Program-made: the position numbers and the translations under genes
Assembly: GCA_023091665.1 (NCBI GenBank)
Contig: JALJCQ010000015.1
Coordinates: 186,001-250,000 of the forward strand
Direction: 5' to 3'
Origin: Pythium myriotylum
Lineage: Eukaryota; Oomycota; Peronosporomycetes; Pythiales; Pythiaceae
DNA: 64,000 nucleotides
Notes under the pieces: model-generated
What the model saw: the letters and a program-made list of their open reading frames with translations, nothing else
What the model was told of the DNA's origin: nothing
Databases searched by the model: none
Shown: positions 1-10,537 of the stretch, in pieces
How the letters are laid out: the number at the start of each line of letters is the position of its first letter
Numbering within the stretch: the stretch's first letter is position 1

Positions 1-273
1 CCAAGAGAATGCCATGCGCGCCACCAATGGAATCAATCCACGGTGCCGAACAAGTCGCTGTGATGGCTTGTCTCGTGTCATAGTCTGGGGGTAGAGCTCT
101 TCATGCTGCGCAGACTGTACGCAGTTAAGAGCTCGAGTCGACTTGGTTGCTGAAGATACGTGTGATCCAACTTCTAGTTATGGATTCTTCGAATGAGTTC
201 TCCCACTCATTCCTGGCTACGAATGAACCATGAACAAACGTTTGAGGATTGATTGGTCATACAACTGCTTTGT
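1..273. other. left flank, no gene seen
   Basis: No reading frame here resembles a family present elsewhere in the window. It lies downstream of the type-2 membrane-protein remnant that ends at 274. Confidence 0.5.
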
Positions 274-690
274 TTACTCTTCGGCAAATGTGATCTCGTC
301 GGACGGGTCTGCGTCGTTCACCAGCAGGAGTTGCTCGATGTCGAAATCTTCAATGGTTCGGGACTGCCCCGATACTAGAAAAAAACGGAGTTCTCTTGTT
401 GATAGCGCTGGGATATTTCTCTGCGTTCATGACTTCGATGTATTTCTGGGCCGTTGTTGTGTTTGGGCGAGAAGTATTCGGTGGCGCGTGCGGGGGATAG
501 GACGACCAGCAACGATATCAGGAACAACAACCCGCAACCCACGATCGTAGCCTTGAAGGTTTTGCCTGGCACGACCACACGTTGAACGTCGCATGGTGAG
601 TTGTCGTTGAGATCGAAAGGAAAGCTGGTTCCATTGATGGGACCAAGTAAAATATCTGTCTCATCTTGTCTCTCTCATCACTCGTAGCAC
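274..690 (-). pseudogene. remnant of a type-2 membrane-protein gene, internally deleted
   Basis: Read on the minus strand, about 584-660 matches the middle of the type-2 proteins B and D (the NGTSxPFDLN segment), and about 274-580 matches their last 95 residues: the C-terminal membrane helix (FKATIVGCGLLFLI), the YFSP motif and the final DPSDEITFAEE with its stop at 274-276. In intact D these two segments are some 480 residues apart, so an internal deletion has joined them near 578-584. A shift in reading frame occurs near a run of T at about 380-387, separating the helix part from the last 30 residues. Homology ends at an in-frame stop upstream. It is a relic and unlikely to make a protein. 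Confidence 0.8.
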
Positions 691-903
691 GCGAAGCTTT
701 TGCAGTTGCACATATGCATGATATGGCGCAGCCAGAAGGCTTTTGGAGTTTCGGGTGCTAATAGATCGATGAATCACTCATTATTTCGGCATCCACCGGT
801 TCAAGTAGCTCGACATCTTCAACATAACCAGTATCGTTTGATTCACTGAAATACGAACAGGGAGAACATCAACATCCCTCACTTTCAGAAAGCAATTGGA
901 AAC

Positions 904-2958
904 ATGGTGACGTTGTTCTGCGCAATCGTCGGCGCCCAAGGAAGCGCCTTCCCTATGGACATCGAGGAGAGCAAGTCTGTGGGACACTTGAAGGACGCGA
1001 TCGCGACGAAGCAAAAGTATGGATTCCCAGCGAGCAAGCTGGAGCTGTTCTTGGCCAAGAATGGCGACAGCAAGTGGTTGGATCAAGATGGCGCGAAAGC
1101 TGTGACGCTCGATGAACATGGACACTCGGAAGGCTTTGCACACATGGATCCGTTGTTGTGGATCAAGAACTCGAAGAATTTTGGAGACAACTTTGAGCCA
1201 AAGGAAGGAGAAATCCACGTCTTGGTGGTGATTCCACCAGTTGATCAGGAGCAACGGGATGAGAAACGTGCACTTCCAAGAACCAGTGTCCTAAACGAGT
1301 CGGACAAGTACGCGGAGGAATGTATTTCACTGAGAGAATGGGGCGTTGGCGCTGTACACGAGATTCCATTCATCTGGAAGTTCATGAGCAGCTTGGGTGG
1401 ATGCACCAGCAACGGGAAGATCTTTTGGCGATTGGAGGACAAGCAGGTTGTGTCGATACTTGATGATGGATGGTTTCGAGAGTCTACTCCTGACAAGATC
1501 AATACGCACGCGAACAAGAGGAGCATCCTCATGGGATCACCGGGCATCGGCAAGTCGACGATGTTGTGCTTGATGGCCTTTTATCTCGTGTTCAAGCACC
1601 AGAAGAATGTGCTGGTGTATCGGCGATTGGCCAAGCTGAACCAGAGCAATTGCCTCCTATATCTGGGACACCAGGGAAATCGAGTTGTGCATTTTGCGAT
1701 TCCATCATGTACGGATCTCGAAGCTTGTCGCATGTATGGGGAGCTGTCTAAGCAGCAGGGCATTGAGAATATTTGGTTGCTGCTGGATGGGTTGAAATAC
1801 GAGCATGTTCCGCAAGAGCTGGAGACATTCAATTTGTTGGCAACGTCGCAACAAGTGGATCTAAAGTCTCAAGAACGAGTTGATTCATACTGCTGCCTTT
1901 TGCCTTGTTGGGCAAAGAAGGACCTGTGGTTGATGGGAAACCGTGTTTACAACTATACCGCTATGGATATGGAAGAACGGTTCTACTACTCTGGTGGAAG
2001 CGTACGTGAATTTACACTTGCTACATCGGAAGACATACGCAATGCAATTGATGATGCGATTATTAGTGGTGTGGATGATGTCTCAAACCTGCTCTCCAAC
2101 AACTCGAGTGTATTGACGGGTAAGTCGCAAGTTGATCGATTGCGCCATACATTCGTCAAAAACCCTGGTGACACCAATCAGTTTACCGCCAGGCGGTATT
2201 GGGAGCAAGTTATCGACTCGGAATATGCTGTGCTTTCACTTTCAGTGAGGCTCCGGTCAGATGCGCTGTTTCGTATCTACCAATGGGCACGAGACGCTGG
2301 GCATGAATCACTCGCTGAAAGTGTTTTCGAGATCTATCTTCACTGTCTTGCTGCCGACAAGACATTAAGGCTCTACATATCGGAATATGATTCGCCAGAA
2401 AGAAGAAAACCAAACGAAGCGCGACATCTCGAAGTGAAGCAGGTTTACTTGAAAAACGGCGGTGCAATTTGTTGCGGAACGGCAAGTGATCATGAAAGCC
2501 ACTTGGAGAAATGGAGAGACGATGAAAAGCTCACCTACTGGTTTCCTGCGTGCCATGATTTTCCAAACATTGACAGCATTGTGAAGCTCGTGCCCACGTC
2601 AGACACGATGAGCAATATCGCGTATCTTCAGATGACTATCGCTGCAGAACATGAAATCGATGGCAAGGAGCTGAAGAGAATGAACGCCATCTTCTTTCCA
2701 GATGATGTCAAGGATGCCGGGGATATCGAGCCACCAATATATATCGCTGTTTGTCCAGATCTCAAATCGTGTGAATCGTTTATATTGAAGCCAGGATCCG
2801 AAGTTTTAGCGGCGAGAAAGGCATGCCGAGTGTTTGTGGGCTACTACGACGAGGCTCCCTATGCGACTGCCGCTGATGGTCCGATGAACAACATACCTAT
2901 CAAAGCACTCCCACCGCCTCCTCCGTATAATCTTCGAAAGCGATTGCGTACTGAATAG
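904..2958 (+). CDS. Crinkler (CRN) family protein with P-loop NTPase domain
   Basis: Single-exon protein of 684 residues. Residues 1-60 form the conserved CRN header (start MVTLFCAIVG, motif LELFLAK at 46-52), followed by the DWL-type region ending in HVLVVIPP at 105-112, the usual junction where CRN C-terminal domains are exchanged. The C-terminal part has a Walker A motif GSPGIGKST at 211-219 and a likely Walker B at 291-296 (WLLLDG), as in the NTPase-bearing CRN class. The end is proline-rich then basic (NLRKRLR), a possible nuclear signal. CRNs are modular oomycete proteins; many secreted ones act in host nuclei, but no classical signal peptide is obvious here. The stop codon (2956-2958) lies inside the target duplication of LINE1, so the native C-terminus may have been altered by that insertion. 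Confidence 0.93.
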   Translation: MVTLFCAIVGAQGSAFPMDIEESKSVGHLKDAIATKQKYGFPASKLELFLAKNGDSKWLDQDGAKAVTLDEHGHSEGFAHMDPLLWIKNSKNFGDNFEPKEGEIHVLVVIPPVDQEQRDEKRALPRTSVLNESDKYAEECISLREWGVGAVHEIPFIWKFMSSLGGCTSNGKIFWRLEDKQVVSILDDGWFRESTPDKINTHANKRSILMGSPGIGKSTMLCLMAFYLVFKHQKNVLVYRRLAKLNQSNCLLYLGHQGNRVVHFAIPSCTDLEACRMYGELSKQQGIENIWLLLDGLKYEHVPQELETFNLLATSQQVDLKSQERVDSYCCLLPCWAKKDLWLMGNRVYNYTAMDMEERFYYSGGSVREFTLATSEDIRNAIDDAIISGVDDVSNLLSNNSSVLTGKSQVDRLRHTFVKNPGDTNQFTARRYWEQVIDSEYAVLSLSVRLRSDALFRIYQWARDAGHESLAESVFEIYLHCLAADKTLRLYISEYDSPERRKPNEARHLEVKQVYLKNGGAICCGTASDHESHLEKWRDDEKLTYWFPACHDFPNIDSIVKLVPTSDTMSNIAYLQMTIAAEHEIDGKELKRMNAIFFPDDVKDAGDIEPPIYIAVCPDLKSCESFILKPGSEVLAARKACRVFVGYYDEAPYATAADGPMNNIPIKALPPPPPYNLRKRLRTE

Positions 2959-2961
2959 CAA
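2950..2961. repeat. LINE1 target-site duplication, left copy
   Basis: ACTGAATAGCAA at 2950-2961 matches ACTGAATTGCAA at 17168-17179 in 11 of 12 positions. The right copy follows directly on the LINE tail core GACCTCA, where a target duplication should start. The one mismatch falls in the CRN stop codon (TAG on the left, TTG on the right). Confidence 0.65.
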
Positions 2962-5156
2962 CCGTTGGGGAAATTCGTCCGCCGGTCAATGCAGTTTTCC
3001 GGAATTAATCTTCTCTCTAATAGCCTGTCTAAGACGATAGTGTTGGGAAGAAAGCTCTCAGTCAAGCCGACCAATTTGGAACGCTTTCCCAGTTGGCTTC
3101 GTCGTCGGCTCTTCAAGGACGTGCATGTCTTCACCTTGTCCGAAGATGGAAGACTGGTCGCTCTCCGCTTCATCCGACCAGATCTGCGCGACAAGTGGAT
3201 CAATGCTACCTTCAAGTTCCCTTTCGGAACCATCAAGCTCCGGGCCTCGGAGTCTTTCGAGCAGGAAGATAAGCGCCGTGGGGTCGACGGACAGGCAGTG
3301 AAGCAACTCTTTCCGCTGCATCTGCTCGGGCGCCCCAACCTCCCGATAACGACGGTGAATGACATCGCCCACGCACTCGGAGGCGGCCTTCACATCCTTG
3401 AGGTGGTCGCGGTCCCTGCGATCGGCGACCGCACGGGAGCATCACGTACAATAGCTTCGACGCGCCGCAGGACATCGAGAACGTCAGGTGCGTCACTGTC
3501 AAGCAAGGAGACTTCTCGTTCACCATGGGAGTCCACCAGCCTCGAACCGCCACCAGACATCCGTGCTCGGTTTGCCTGGACGTCGGTCATTTTCGAAATA
3601 AATGCACCAATCACGACAAGGCAAGAGAACTGCGCGCGAAGTACGAACGCGTGATCGAGATTCCGACGACCTCGCCATACGAGCTTGAACCGCCTGCGCA
3701 GGACGAGGCGGAGCATGCGGCTCAACTCAGCCGTCTGTATGCAGCGACCGTACCGCAACTCGCACCGCCGCAGTCACCAGCTGCTAACGGAGTACTGCCG
3801 GAGACGACGGTGAACTGCCAGAACCCAGTATCCGCAAGGCCGGGAACGATAGTGGCAAAAAACCCAATCAGGCTAAGCAGCACAAACAGCAGAGCGACCA
3901 AGTTCGTGCCCTGGCTAAAGCTCTCGCAAAAGCCAAGGAACAAAAGGCAGCAGAACGCAAGGCAGCCCTCTCGAAGCTTACGGAAAAATACGGTGCAAAA
4001 GCGGAGGACCCAGCGCCACCTCGTACGACCAAGGCCGGTCGAACGGCTGTCAAGCCCAAACCTGACCCAGCTCAACGTTGGATCTCAGTCCCCGGTGCCC
4101 GCGAGGCGCAGACCCTAGTGGTCGGCGACAAGCGAACACGCGACCAACTTGACCCACCACAGGCAATTTTTGAATCAGACCCCACGCCAGATGCATGCAG
4201 GGAACCTGTCACCCGACAGCCACGTAGTTCTCCAGCCCACGCATCTGTTGAGCGGAAGCGACCTGATGCACCCCGTACTCGAATCCGGTGGGAAGCCCTG
4301 GGTGGAGAGTTGCCACCAGTGTCGCGTCCCAGGCTCGGACAGCTAACGATGACGCCGTTCTTTCAACGCATCCCGCAGCAAGATGATGGAGGCTCAACAC
4401 CACCGGACAACGCCGAGGACCCGATCTCTGGCCCAGTCACGTCGGCAGAGCTCACCGAGGTCGGAGTGATAGCCGCCGCACAGGACGTCGTGCAGTTCTC
4501 AACCGTTCTGGAGAAGATCCACGCTCGACAGGTTCAAACGTGCGCTGACGGTCGCTGTCTTTACCACGCGCTCGTAGCAGCGCTCAGTCGATCCTGTGGC
4601 GAAGCGGTGAATGTAACTGATTCGATTGAGATCAAGCGCGCGGTCGAGCTCATCCGCGATCTCAATAATCTACTCGCCGAAGATATGGTGGCCATGTTGG
4701 TTAACGGCTCCTTGCAGCTCGTTGAGCTCTGCTCACGTTACCTCGATCAACCGGTGAAATATGACTCGGTTCAGCGCCTCACGGAGTACTTTAAAACGGC
4801 CGCTGCACAAACCAGCCCGTCGGTTGCTCGTCAGTACTGGGGAGGGGAAGCCGAAATCATTGCGTTCGTGGCCTGGAAACTCGAACCGGTATATTCACTC
4901 GACGTGTGGCCTAACGGAAACACCTTCGTGCAACGGTACGCCCCGATCGACTACCAATTAGCCGATAAATCCATTGCCTCCCGTGTGGTGCGGCAGGCCA
5001 TCTCGACCGAACGCTTCTACGCGCACGTCGAGGTCTACCGCCGACACAAAGTGGTGCCGCTCATGCTCGCTCTGCACCATTCCTTCGAAAAAACGGGACA
5101 CGAGGCCCATTACACAGCCTTGCGCATTCCAGACGTCGAATATCGCGAGTTTGCAG
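2962..5156 (+). pseudogene. LINE1 ORF1, N-terminal part: zinc knuckle and OTU-like cysteine protease
   Basis: Coding runs through three frames: about 2962-3435, 3432-3780 and 3788-5156, implying shifts near 3435 and 3780. The second segment contains a CCHC knuckle (CSVCLDVGHFRNKC, about 3580-3620), an RNA-binding mark of retroelement ORF1/Gag proteins. The third begins with a Lys/Ala-rich coiled-coil-like stretch and carries an OTU-type protease signature: DGRCLYHAL near 4545-4570 (putative catalytic Cys) and a distal HYTALR near 5108-5125 (putative catalytic His). OTU proteases are deubiquitinases in cells; their role in retroelements is unclear. The frame is cut by the Copia insertion at 5156/5157 and resumes in frame at 10538 once the Copia element and one target copy are removed. 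Confidence 0.8.
5152..5156. repeat. Copia target-site duplication TGCAG, left copy
   Basis: TGCAG at 5152-5156 is repeated at 10533-10537 directly after the 3' LTR. A 5-bp duplication is normal for Ty1/copia integration. Confidence 0.93.
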
Positions 5157-5444
5157 TGTTGGGTCAAGATCACGTGCGGTCAAGCGGCTGCTCCTGCGTG
5201 GGGCCAGCAGGGGTTCTGCCGATCGGAAGTGCGGGCTGTCGTGCGAGGTGAGTTTCACGCCATCACGGGACACAGGTCCCGTGATGCAGATGAGCTCGGC
5301 CCACAACCAAGTTGTTTGTTCCCCCAGGCCGTGCTGCGCCAGATTCGACGAGGTCAGAAGAAAAGAGGACCGCAGGACGCTAGGATAACCGAGAGAACAC
5401 AAGTGGATTTGCATTGCTTCGCTCAAGTCCTTTGCGGTCCAACA
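5157..5444 (+). repeat. 5' LTR of the Copia element
   Basis: 288 bp, starts TGTTGGGTCAAG and ends GGTCCAACA. It contains a perfect inverted repeat CATCACGGGAC/GTCCCGTGATG. No convincing tRNA primer-binding site (for example starting TGG) directly follows; the next bases are GATTAAGAGTCG, so priming may be atypical. Confidence 0.97.
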
Positions 5445-5467
5445 GATTAAGAGTCGTGTTCGCTCCC

Positions 5468-6058
5468 ATGTCGGTCACCACGCGCCGATCGCCCACCTCC
5501 ACGACCGTCACCCCGGTGCGAGCCGCTGCGCCGCCGATCACGCCGGCCCGCGGGCAGCCTGCCGCCCGTCGTATTGTCCCTCCCTCGCCGGCCGTCGCGC
5601 CGGCTGCGGTCCCAGCTCGCGCGACTCGCGCCAGCACGCGCCGCACCATCACGCCAGCAGCTCCGCCGGTCGCCCTGCCTGCGCCGCGTCCAACGCCGCC
5701 ACAAGCGCAACGGGTGGGTCGCCCCCGCAAGGCCTCGGGCAAGGCAACGGGCAAGCGGTCCAAGCCGAAGAAAATCGTCGCGCGCGCGCGCCCGCAGCCG
5801 CGTGGCCGACACCAAACCGAACCCGAGCCGAGCGACGACGACGAAGGCGACGGCCCAGGCGACGTAAGCGACGACGAGCACGACATCGCCGGACTCGACG
5901 GAGGTGACGGAGGCGGCGACGGAAACGACGACGACGAAGGTGACGACGGCGGCGACGACGGCGATCGCGATGACGACATCGAAGACCGCGGGCACTTCGC
6001 AGGCGCTCCACTGTGGACCACCGCGCGCGTGCCATCGCCCATCTCCCTCTCGGCGTGA
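5468..6058 (+). CDS. Copia Gag N-terminal region (separate frame)
   Basis: A frame from ATG 5468 encodes a Pro/Ala/Arg-rich stretch, a basic segment (KRSKPKKI) and then a long Asp/Gly-rich acidic run. It overlaps the next frame (6013-6957) by 46 bases, shifted by -1, so the two could be joined by a programmed shift or have been one frame before an indel. Composition is strongly GC-biased; several long antisense frames here are shadows. Confidence 0.5.
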   Translation: MSVTTRRSPTSTTVTPVRAAAPPITPARGQPAARRIVPPSPAVAPAAVPARATRASTRRTITPAAPPVALPAPRPTPPQAQRVGRPRKASGKATGKRSKPKKIVARARPQPRGRHQTEPEPSDDDEGDGPGDVSDDEHDIAGLDGGDGGGDGNDDDEGDDGGDDGDRDDDIEDRGHFAGAPLWTTARVPSPISLSA

Positions 6059-6957
6059 AGCCGAACCCAAAGCACCTCACAATCCGCCAGTTCGACGGCC
6101 GGATCAAGCCGGGGGACTTTGACGCGGGTGCGCGACTTTGGGCGACGGAGTTCGGCAGCCAGCTCATCGGCGCGCAACTCCGCGACGCGCACCGGTGGAC
6201 GGAAGGCGCCAAGTGCAGCATCCTCCTTGCGTACTTGGCCCAGGAAGCAGCAGCCTGGTTCGATCGGATCTGGGCCTCGACGGAGAACTTGACGGTCCGC
6301 GAGGCGCTGCGGCTTCTGGTCGACAAGTACTCAACGAAGATCGGCGAGGACGCGATCCGCGACCGGATCAAGCAGGCGCGGCGCGACCAAGCCGAGTCGT
6401 ACGAGATGTACGCGCAGCGGCTGCGCAACATGGCCGACGCGCTGCCAGGCGGCGTCCACGTCGAGACGAACGCGGCGGCGGCGCTCGCGGCCTTCGTCAG
6501 CTCGGCGTGCCCGGCCGAGACCAAGCAGCTTCGGGTCTTCGAGACCAACGACAAGCGCCAGAAGGTCCCTTCGCTGCAGACGCTCGACGGTCTCGTCGAG
6601 TTCTTGAGCCTGTACGACCGGTCGGACGGCGTGGCGAAGAGCGCCAAGCCCTCGGGAAACCCGCCAGCGGCCAAGCGGGCGAAGACCGACGGCGGCAAAG
6701 CCGTGGCGAGCGCGCACGCCGTGATCGCCGACCGCAAGCGCAAGCCGGCAAAGACCGAGCACCCGATCAAGACGGAAGCCGGCGGCGGGTACGTCCCACC
6801 GCCCTGGCCAATCACCAACAAGACGCTGTGCTACGGATGCAGAGGTCGCGGTCACATCGCAGCCGACCCGCAATGCCCTAAGTACCACGAGCGCCACGCG
6901 AAGTCGACGCCGCTGCTGGACGCCGCGCTCAAGGCCGTCGAGGAGGATTCGGAATGA
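6013..6957 (+). CDS. Copia Gag
   Basis: 314 residues. The first two thirds look like the Ty1/copia Gag (UBN2-type) helical domain: KHLTIRQFDGRIKPGDF followed by a helical region with QEAAAWFDRIW. Near the C-terminus (6829-6876) is a zinc knuckle of pattern C-x2-C-x4-H-x6-C, two residues longer in its last spacing than the standard CCHC knuckle. Gag packages element RNA into virus-like particles. The frame ends with TGA at 6955-6957; the same frame continues as pol, so expression of pol would need readthrough or the stop is a mutation. Confidence 0.8.
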   Translation: MDHRARAIAHLPLGVKPNPKHLTIRQFDGRIKPGDFDAGARLWATEFGSQLIGAQLRDAHRWTEGAKCSILLAYLAQEAAAWFDRIWASTENLTVREALRLLVDKYSTKIGEDAIRDRIKQARRDQAESYEMYAQRLRNMADALPGGVHVETNAAAALAAFVSSACPAETKQLRVFETNDKRQKVPSLQTLDGLVEFLSLYDRSDGVAKSAKPSGNPPAAKRAKTDGGKAVASAHAVIADRKRKPAKTEHPIKTEAGGGYVPPPWPITNKTLCYGCRGRGHIAADPQCPKYHERHAKSTPLLDAALKAVEEDSE

Positions 6958-9900
6958 GGAGCCGGCGTCAGGTGGGCCGAGGTCATCGTGGACTCCGGCG
7001 CGTCGTACCACCTGACGGGCCAGTGATCCTCGTTACGAAACACGCGCACGATCTCACCGCCCAAGCGATTCCAAGTCGCGGACGGCCGCACCATCGAGAT
7101 CGGCACGGTTGGAGACTTGCACCTGCAGACGATCATACCGAACGGCAACCGTGAGCCCGACGTCTTCGAGATTGTTGTACCCAACGCGTTCTACATACCT
7201 GGTCTCTCGGTGACGCTGCTATCCGTGTTCCGGTTCGTCAAAGCCGGCAACAACGTGCTCTTTGCCAACAACGAGTGGTCCGTGACTAAGGGCCGCAAGC
7301 GCATGCCGGTTCTTCGTGCCGTTGCGTCGAACGGCATCTATCGCGTGCTGACACCGACGTCGCCTGCCGACGCGCCTTCCCGCGCCGCGCTCCTCACTCG
7401 CTCGCGACGAGATCCGAAGGCCGAGACGCTCGAGGTGATCCTTCGGCGGATGGGCCACCTCAACTACGGCGCGTGTCGACGGCTGGCGGCGAGCGCGGCG
7501 GTCGACGGCGTGTTGTTGGCGCCCGGACCGACGCCGTCGATGTGCACGGCGTGCGCGCGAGCCAAGGTGACCGAGGCACCAGCGCCGCGCGAGAGGTCGA
7601 GTTCGCAGGAGGCAGCCGATCGCGTCTGCTGTTTCGATCTCGCGGGCCCGATCCACCGCTCGTACCACGGCTCGAGGTATTTCATGGTCGCTGTGTGGCG
7701 CGGGTACGTCCCCGTCTTCGGCCTGCGCACCAAGGACGAAGTGGATCAGAAGATCAAGGCGTTCCTCGCGTACATCGAGCGCCAGGCCAACGTACCGGCC
7801 AAGGAGCTGAAGATCGTGCGCACGGACGGCGGCGGAGAGTTCAACACAGAGAACTTCCGCAAGCTGATCGCCGCCCGCGGCCTCCACCACCAGCACTCAG
7901 TCCGGCACCGCAGCAGTCAGAACGGAGTCGCCGAGCGGATGATCCGCACGGTCTCTGAGATGGTGTGCGCGATGCTGATTGAGAGCCGCCTGCCCCACTA
8001 CATGTGGGAGGACGCGCTGCTCCACGCTGCATACATTCGCAGCCGCGTTCCGCAGAGAGGTGCGACGGTGACGCCACACGAGTAGATCTTCGGAACGCGA
8101 CCAAACCTGCGCCAAGTCCCAGTGTTCGGCCAATCCGTTGTGATCCGCGTCCCAGAGAAGATCCGCAGGAAACGGTTCCGCTTTGATGGACGCGGCGACC
8201 TGGGTGCTTTCGTCGGCTTCTCTGAGCACATCCGCGGCTACAAGGTCTTTGTGCCGGGCGACGTCAAGCGGATCCGCGAGAGCGCCGGCGTCATGCCTCT
8301 CGACCGAATGCTTTACGACGAGGTGGTTCTGCCGAGCGACGATGACGAGCCGCCGCCGGCAGAAGGAGGAGGAGAGAATTCGGCAGAGGGCGAGTTCGAC
8401 TCAGACGAAGCCGAGGAAGCGTTCGAAGAACCGCCGTCTCTCGCAGACACGTCGCCAAGGGACCCAGCCGCCATGGAACGAGCCGCCAGGGCGATGCGGC
8501 AGCTCGAGAGACGCGTGCGAGATGGCGGAGTGACGCCCGAGATCGAAGACGCCCCGATCGAGAGCACGAGAACGGCGCGTCGCCGTTCCGAACGGATCGC
8601 CGCCAAGCGGATCACTCCGGCATTGATCTGCCTGGTCGAGATCATCAAGGAGCCGCTCAACCTGGGGGAGGCCCGCAAGTCGCCGCAGTGGCCCGAGTGG
8701 GAGAAGGCCACGTGGGTCGAGATCCGCGCGCTCGCGGCCAACGACACGTACGAGCTCGTGGACCTGCCGGCCGGCGCGCGCGCACTCGACAACACCGTCC
8801 AGCTCCGGCTGAAGATCGCAGCCGACGGCACGATCGAGAAAAACAAGGTGCGCGTCTGTGCGCGCGGCGACCGGCAGGTCTACCTTGAAGACTACGTGGA
8901 GACGCGCGCGCCTGTAGTGGACCTCGTCTGCGTCAAGGTCTTCCTCGTGATCGTCGTCAAGTTCAAGATGTGCATGCGCCAAGGCGATGTGCCGGCGGCG
9001 TACCTCAAGGCCGCGCTCAAGGAGACCGTGTACGTGAAGCAGGTCAAGGGCTTTGAGGAACCAGGGCAAGAACACAAGGTCTGGCGACTCAAAAAGGCGT
9101 TGTATGGGCTCAAGGAAGCGGGGCGCGAGTGGAACCTGGAGGTCGACCGGTTCCTTCGCGAGTACGGGCTGAAGCCGACCACCGGCGACGCGTGCCCGTA
9201 CTACAAGCACGTTGACGGAAGCCTCTTGCTCGTGTGTCTGTACGTGGATGACATCCTGGTGGCGCATCAGCAAGAAGAGCACGTGCTTCATCTCATGGTC
9301 GCGCTGAGCAAGAAGTACCAGGTCAAGGACCTCGGCGAGCCGGCGAGCTTCCTCGGCATGCGCCTGCGGCGAACGGGAGACGCGATTCGACTCTCGCAGG
9401 CGGCATACGTGGCCGAGACGCTCCACAGGTTCGCGATGGACGAGGCGAGGACGACGCACACACCGATGGTGCCGAAGACTCGGCTCGACACGCTCGCGGA
9501 CGAGCCGTCGGCGGAAGAGACCGAGTACATGCGCAACAAGCCGTACCGCCAAGTTGTTGGCAGCCTTCTCTACCTTGCACGCGTGTCCCGGCCGGACTTA
9601 TCGTTTGCGGTGAACCAGCTCGCTCGACACAGCTCGAAACCACGCCGCCTCGCGTGGACGGCGGCCAAGCACGTGCTGCGGTACCTGCGGCGCACGAAGG
9701 AGCTCGAGCTCGTGCTGCAGCCAACGGACGAAGACGGCCTGCGCGTGTCCACCGACGCCGACTGGGCCAACGATCTGCAGGATCGCAAGTCGGTGTCGGG
9801 ATTCGTGGTGTACCTGTTCGGCTGTCCGGTCCACTGGGGGTCGACCAAGCAGACCGTCGTTGCGCTCTCGAGCACGACAGCCGAGTTCATTGCAGCGAAC

Positions 9901-10236
9901 GACGGTCTGCAGCAAGCCGAGTGGATCCGGCTCGTGGTCGCGGAGATCCTCAAGCCGGTGGAGCCCACGCTGACGCTCCAGATCGACAGTCAGCCGGCGA
10001 TCCACCGCATCAAGCGCGAGGGCAGCAGCGGCGCGCAGAAGGCGGTGGACATCAGGTTTCACGCGCTCAAGGACGCGTGGAAGAACGCGGAGATGGCACT
10101 CGAGTACGTGCCGACGAAGGAGAACCCGGCCGACGTATTGACCAAGGCCTTGGCCCGGCACGACCTCTTGCACAAGCGAGGCCTGTGTGGCCTGTCTTGC
10201 TCTGAACCGGGTGACGATCCGGGAGCAACCGCTTGA
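6958..10236 (+). pseudogene. Copia Pol (protease, integrase, RT, RNase H), interrupted by stops
   Basis: One frame, in phase with Gag. Protease motif VDSGASYHLTG at about 6985-7017 sits between two in-frame TGA codons (6955-6957 and 7024-7026). Then the GAG-pre-integrase zinc region (MGHLNYG, CTACARAK), the integrase core with Asp at 7635, Asp at 7825 and Glu at 7933 (DD35E spacing), a premature TAG at 8083-8085 after TPHE, the RT with YVDD at 9241-9252, and RNase H (DADWAND, SSTTAEF, VDIRFH). The three nonsense codons should prevent full-length Pol. Because the LTRs look identical, the parent may already have been defective and moved in trans, or the stops are suppressed. Confidence 0.9.
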
Positions 10237-10244
10237 GGGGGAGG
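10234..10244 (+). other. polypurine tract of the Copia element
   Basis: GAGGGGGAGG lies immediately before the 3' LTR, the expected primer site for plus-strand DNA synthesis. Confidence 0.8.
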
Positions 10245-10532
10245 TGTTGGGTCAAGATCACGTGCGGTCAAGCGGCTGCTCCTGCGTGGGGCCAGCAGGG
10301 GTTCTGCCGATCGGAAGTGCGGGCTGTCGTGCGAGGTGAGTTTCACGCCATCACGGGACACAGGTCCCGTGATGCAGATGAGCTCGGCCCACAACCAAGT
10401 TGTTTGTTCCCCCAGGCCGTGCTGCGCCAGATTCGACGAGGTCAGAAGAAAAGAGGACCGCAGGACGCTAGGATAACCGAGAGAACACAAGTGGATTTGC
10501 ATTGCTTCGCTCAAGTCCTTTGCGGTCCAACA
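10245..10532 (+). repeat. 3' LTR of the Copia element
   Basis: 288 bp, identical by eye to 5157-5444. It is followed by the right TGCAG target copy at 10533-10537. Confidence 0.97.
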
Positions 10533-10537
10533 TGCAG

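Larger units (their letters stand above)
5157..10532 (+). mobile_element. Ty1/copia LTR retrotransposon, recent insertion
   Basis: A 5376-bp element bounded by two 288-bp LTRs that appear identical base for base, beginning TGTTGG and ending CCAACA, with a 5-bp target duplication. Integrase precedes reverse transcriptase in the pol frame, which defines the copia order. The interior is noticeably GC-rich, especially 5480-6000. It is inserted in sense orientation in the OTU-encoding frame of LINE1. The coding frame is broken by three in-frame stops and a Gag frame change despite the young LTRs. Confidence 0.97.

Noticed and set aside
5445..5465. tRNA primer-binding site after the 5' LTR
   Set aside because: The sequence does not start with TGG or match a familiar tRNA 3' end; an internal tRNA site cannot be judged by eye.
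5649..6821. 390-codon minus-strand frame, Ser/Arg-rich
   Set aside because: Antisense shadow of Gag in a very GC-rich stretch with few stop codons.
8401..9552. 383-codon minus-strand frame opposite Copia RT
   Set aside because: Mirror frame of GC-rich coding sequence; the plus strand has the integrase and RT motifs, and the minus frame resembles nothing.
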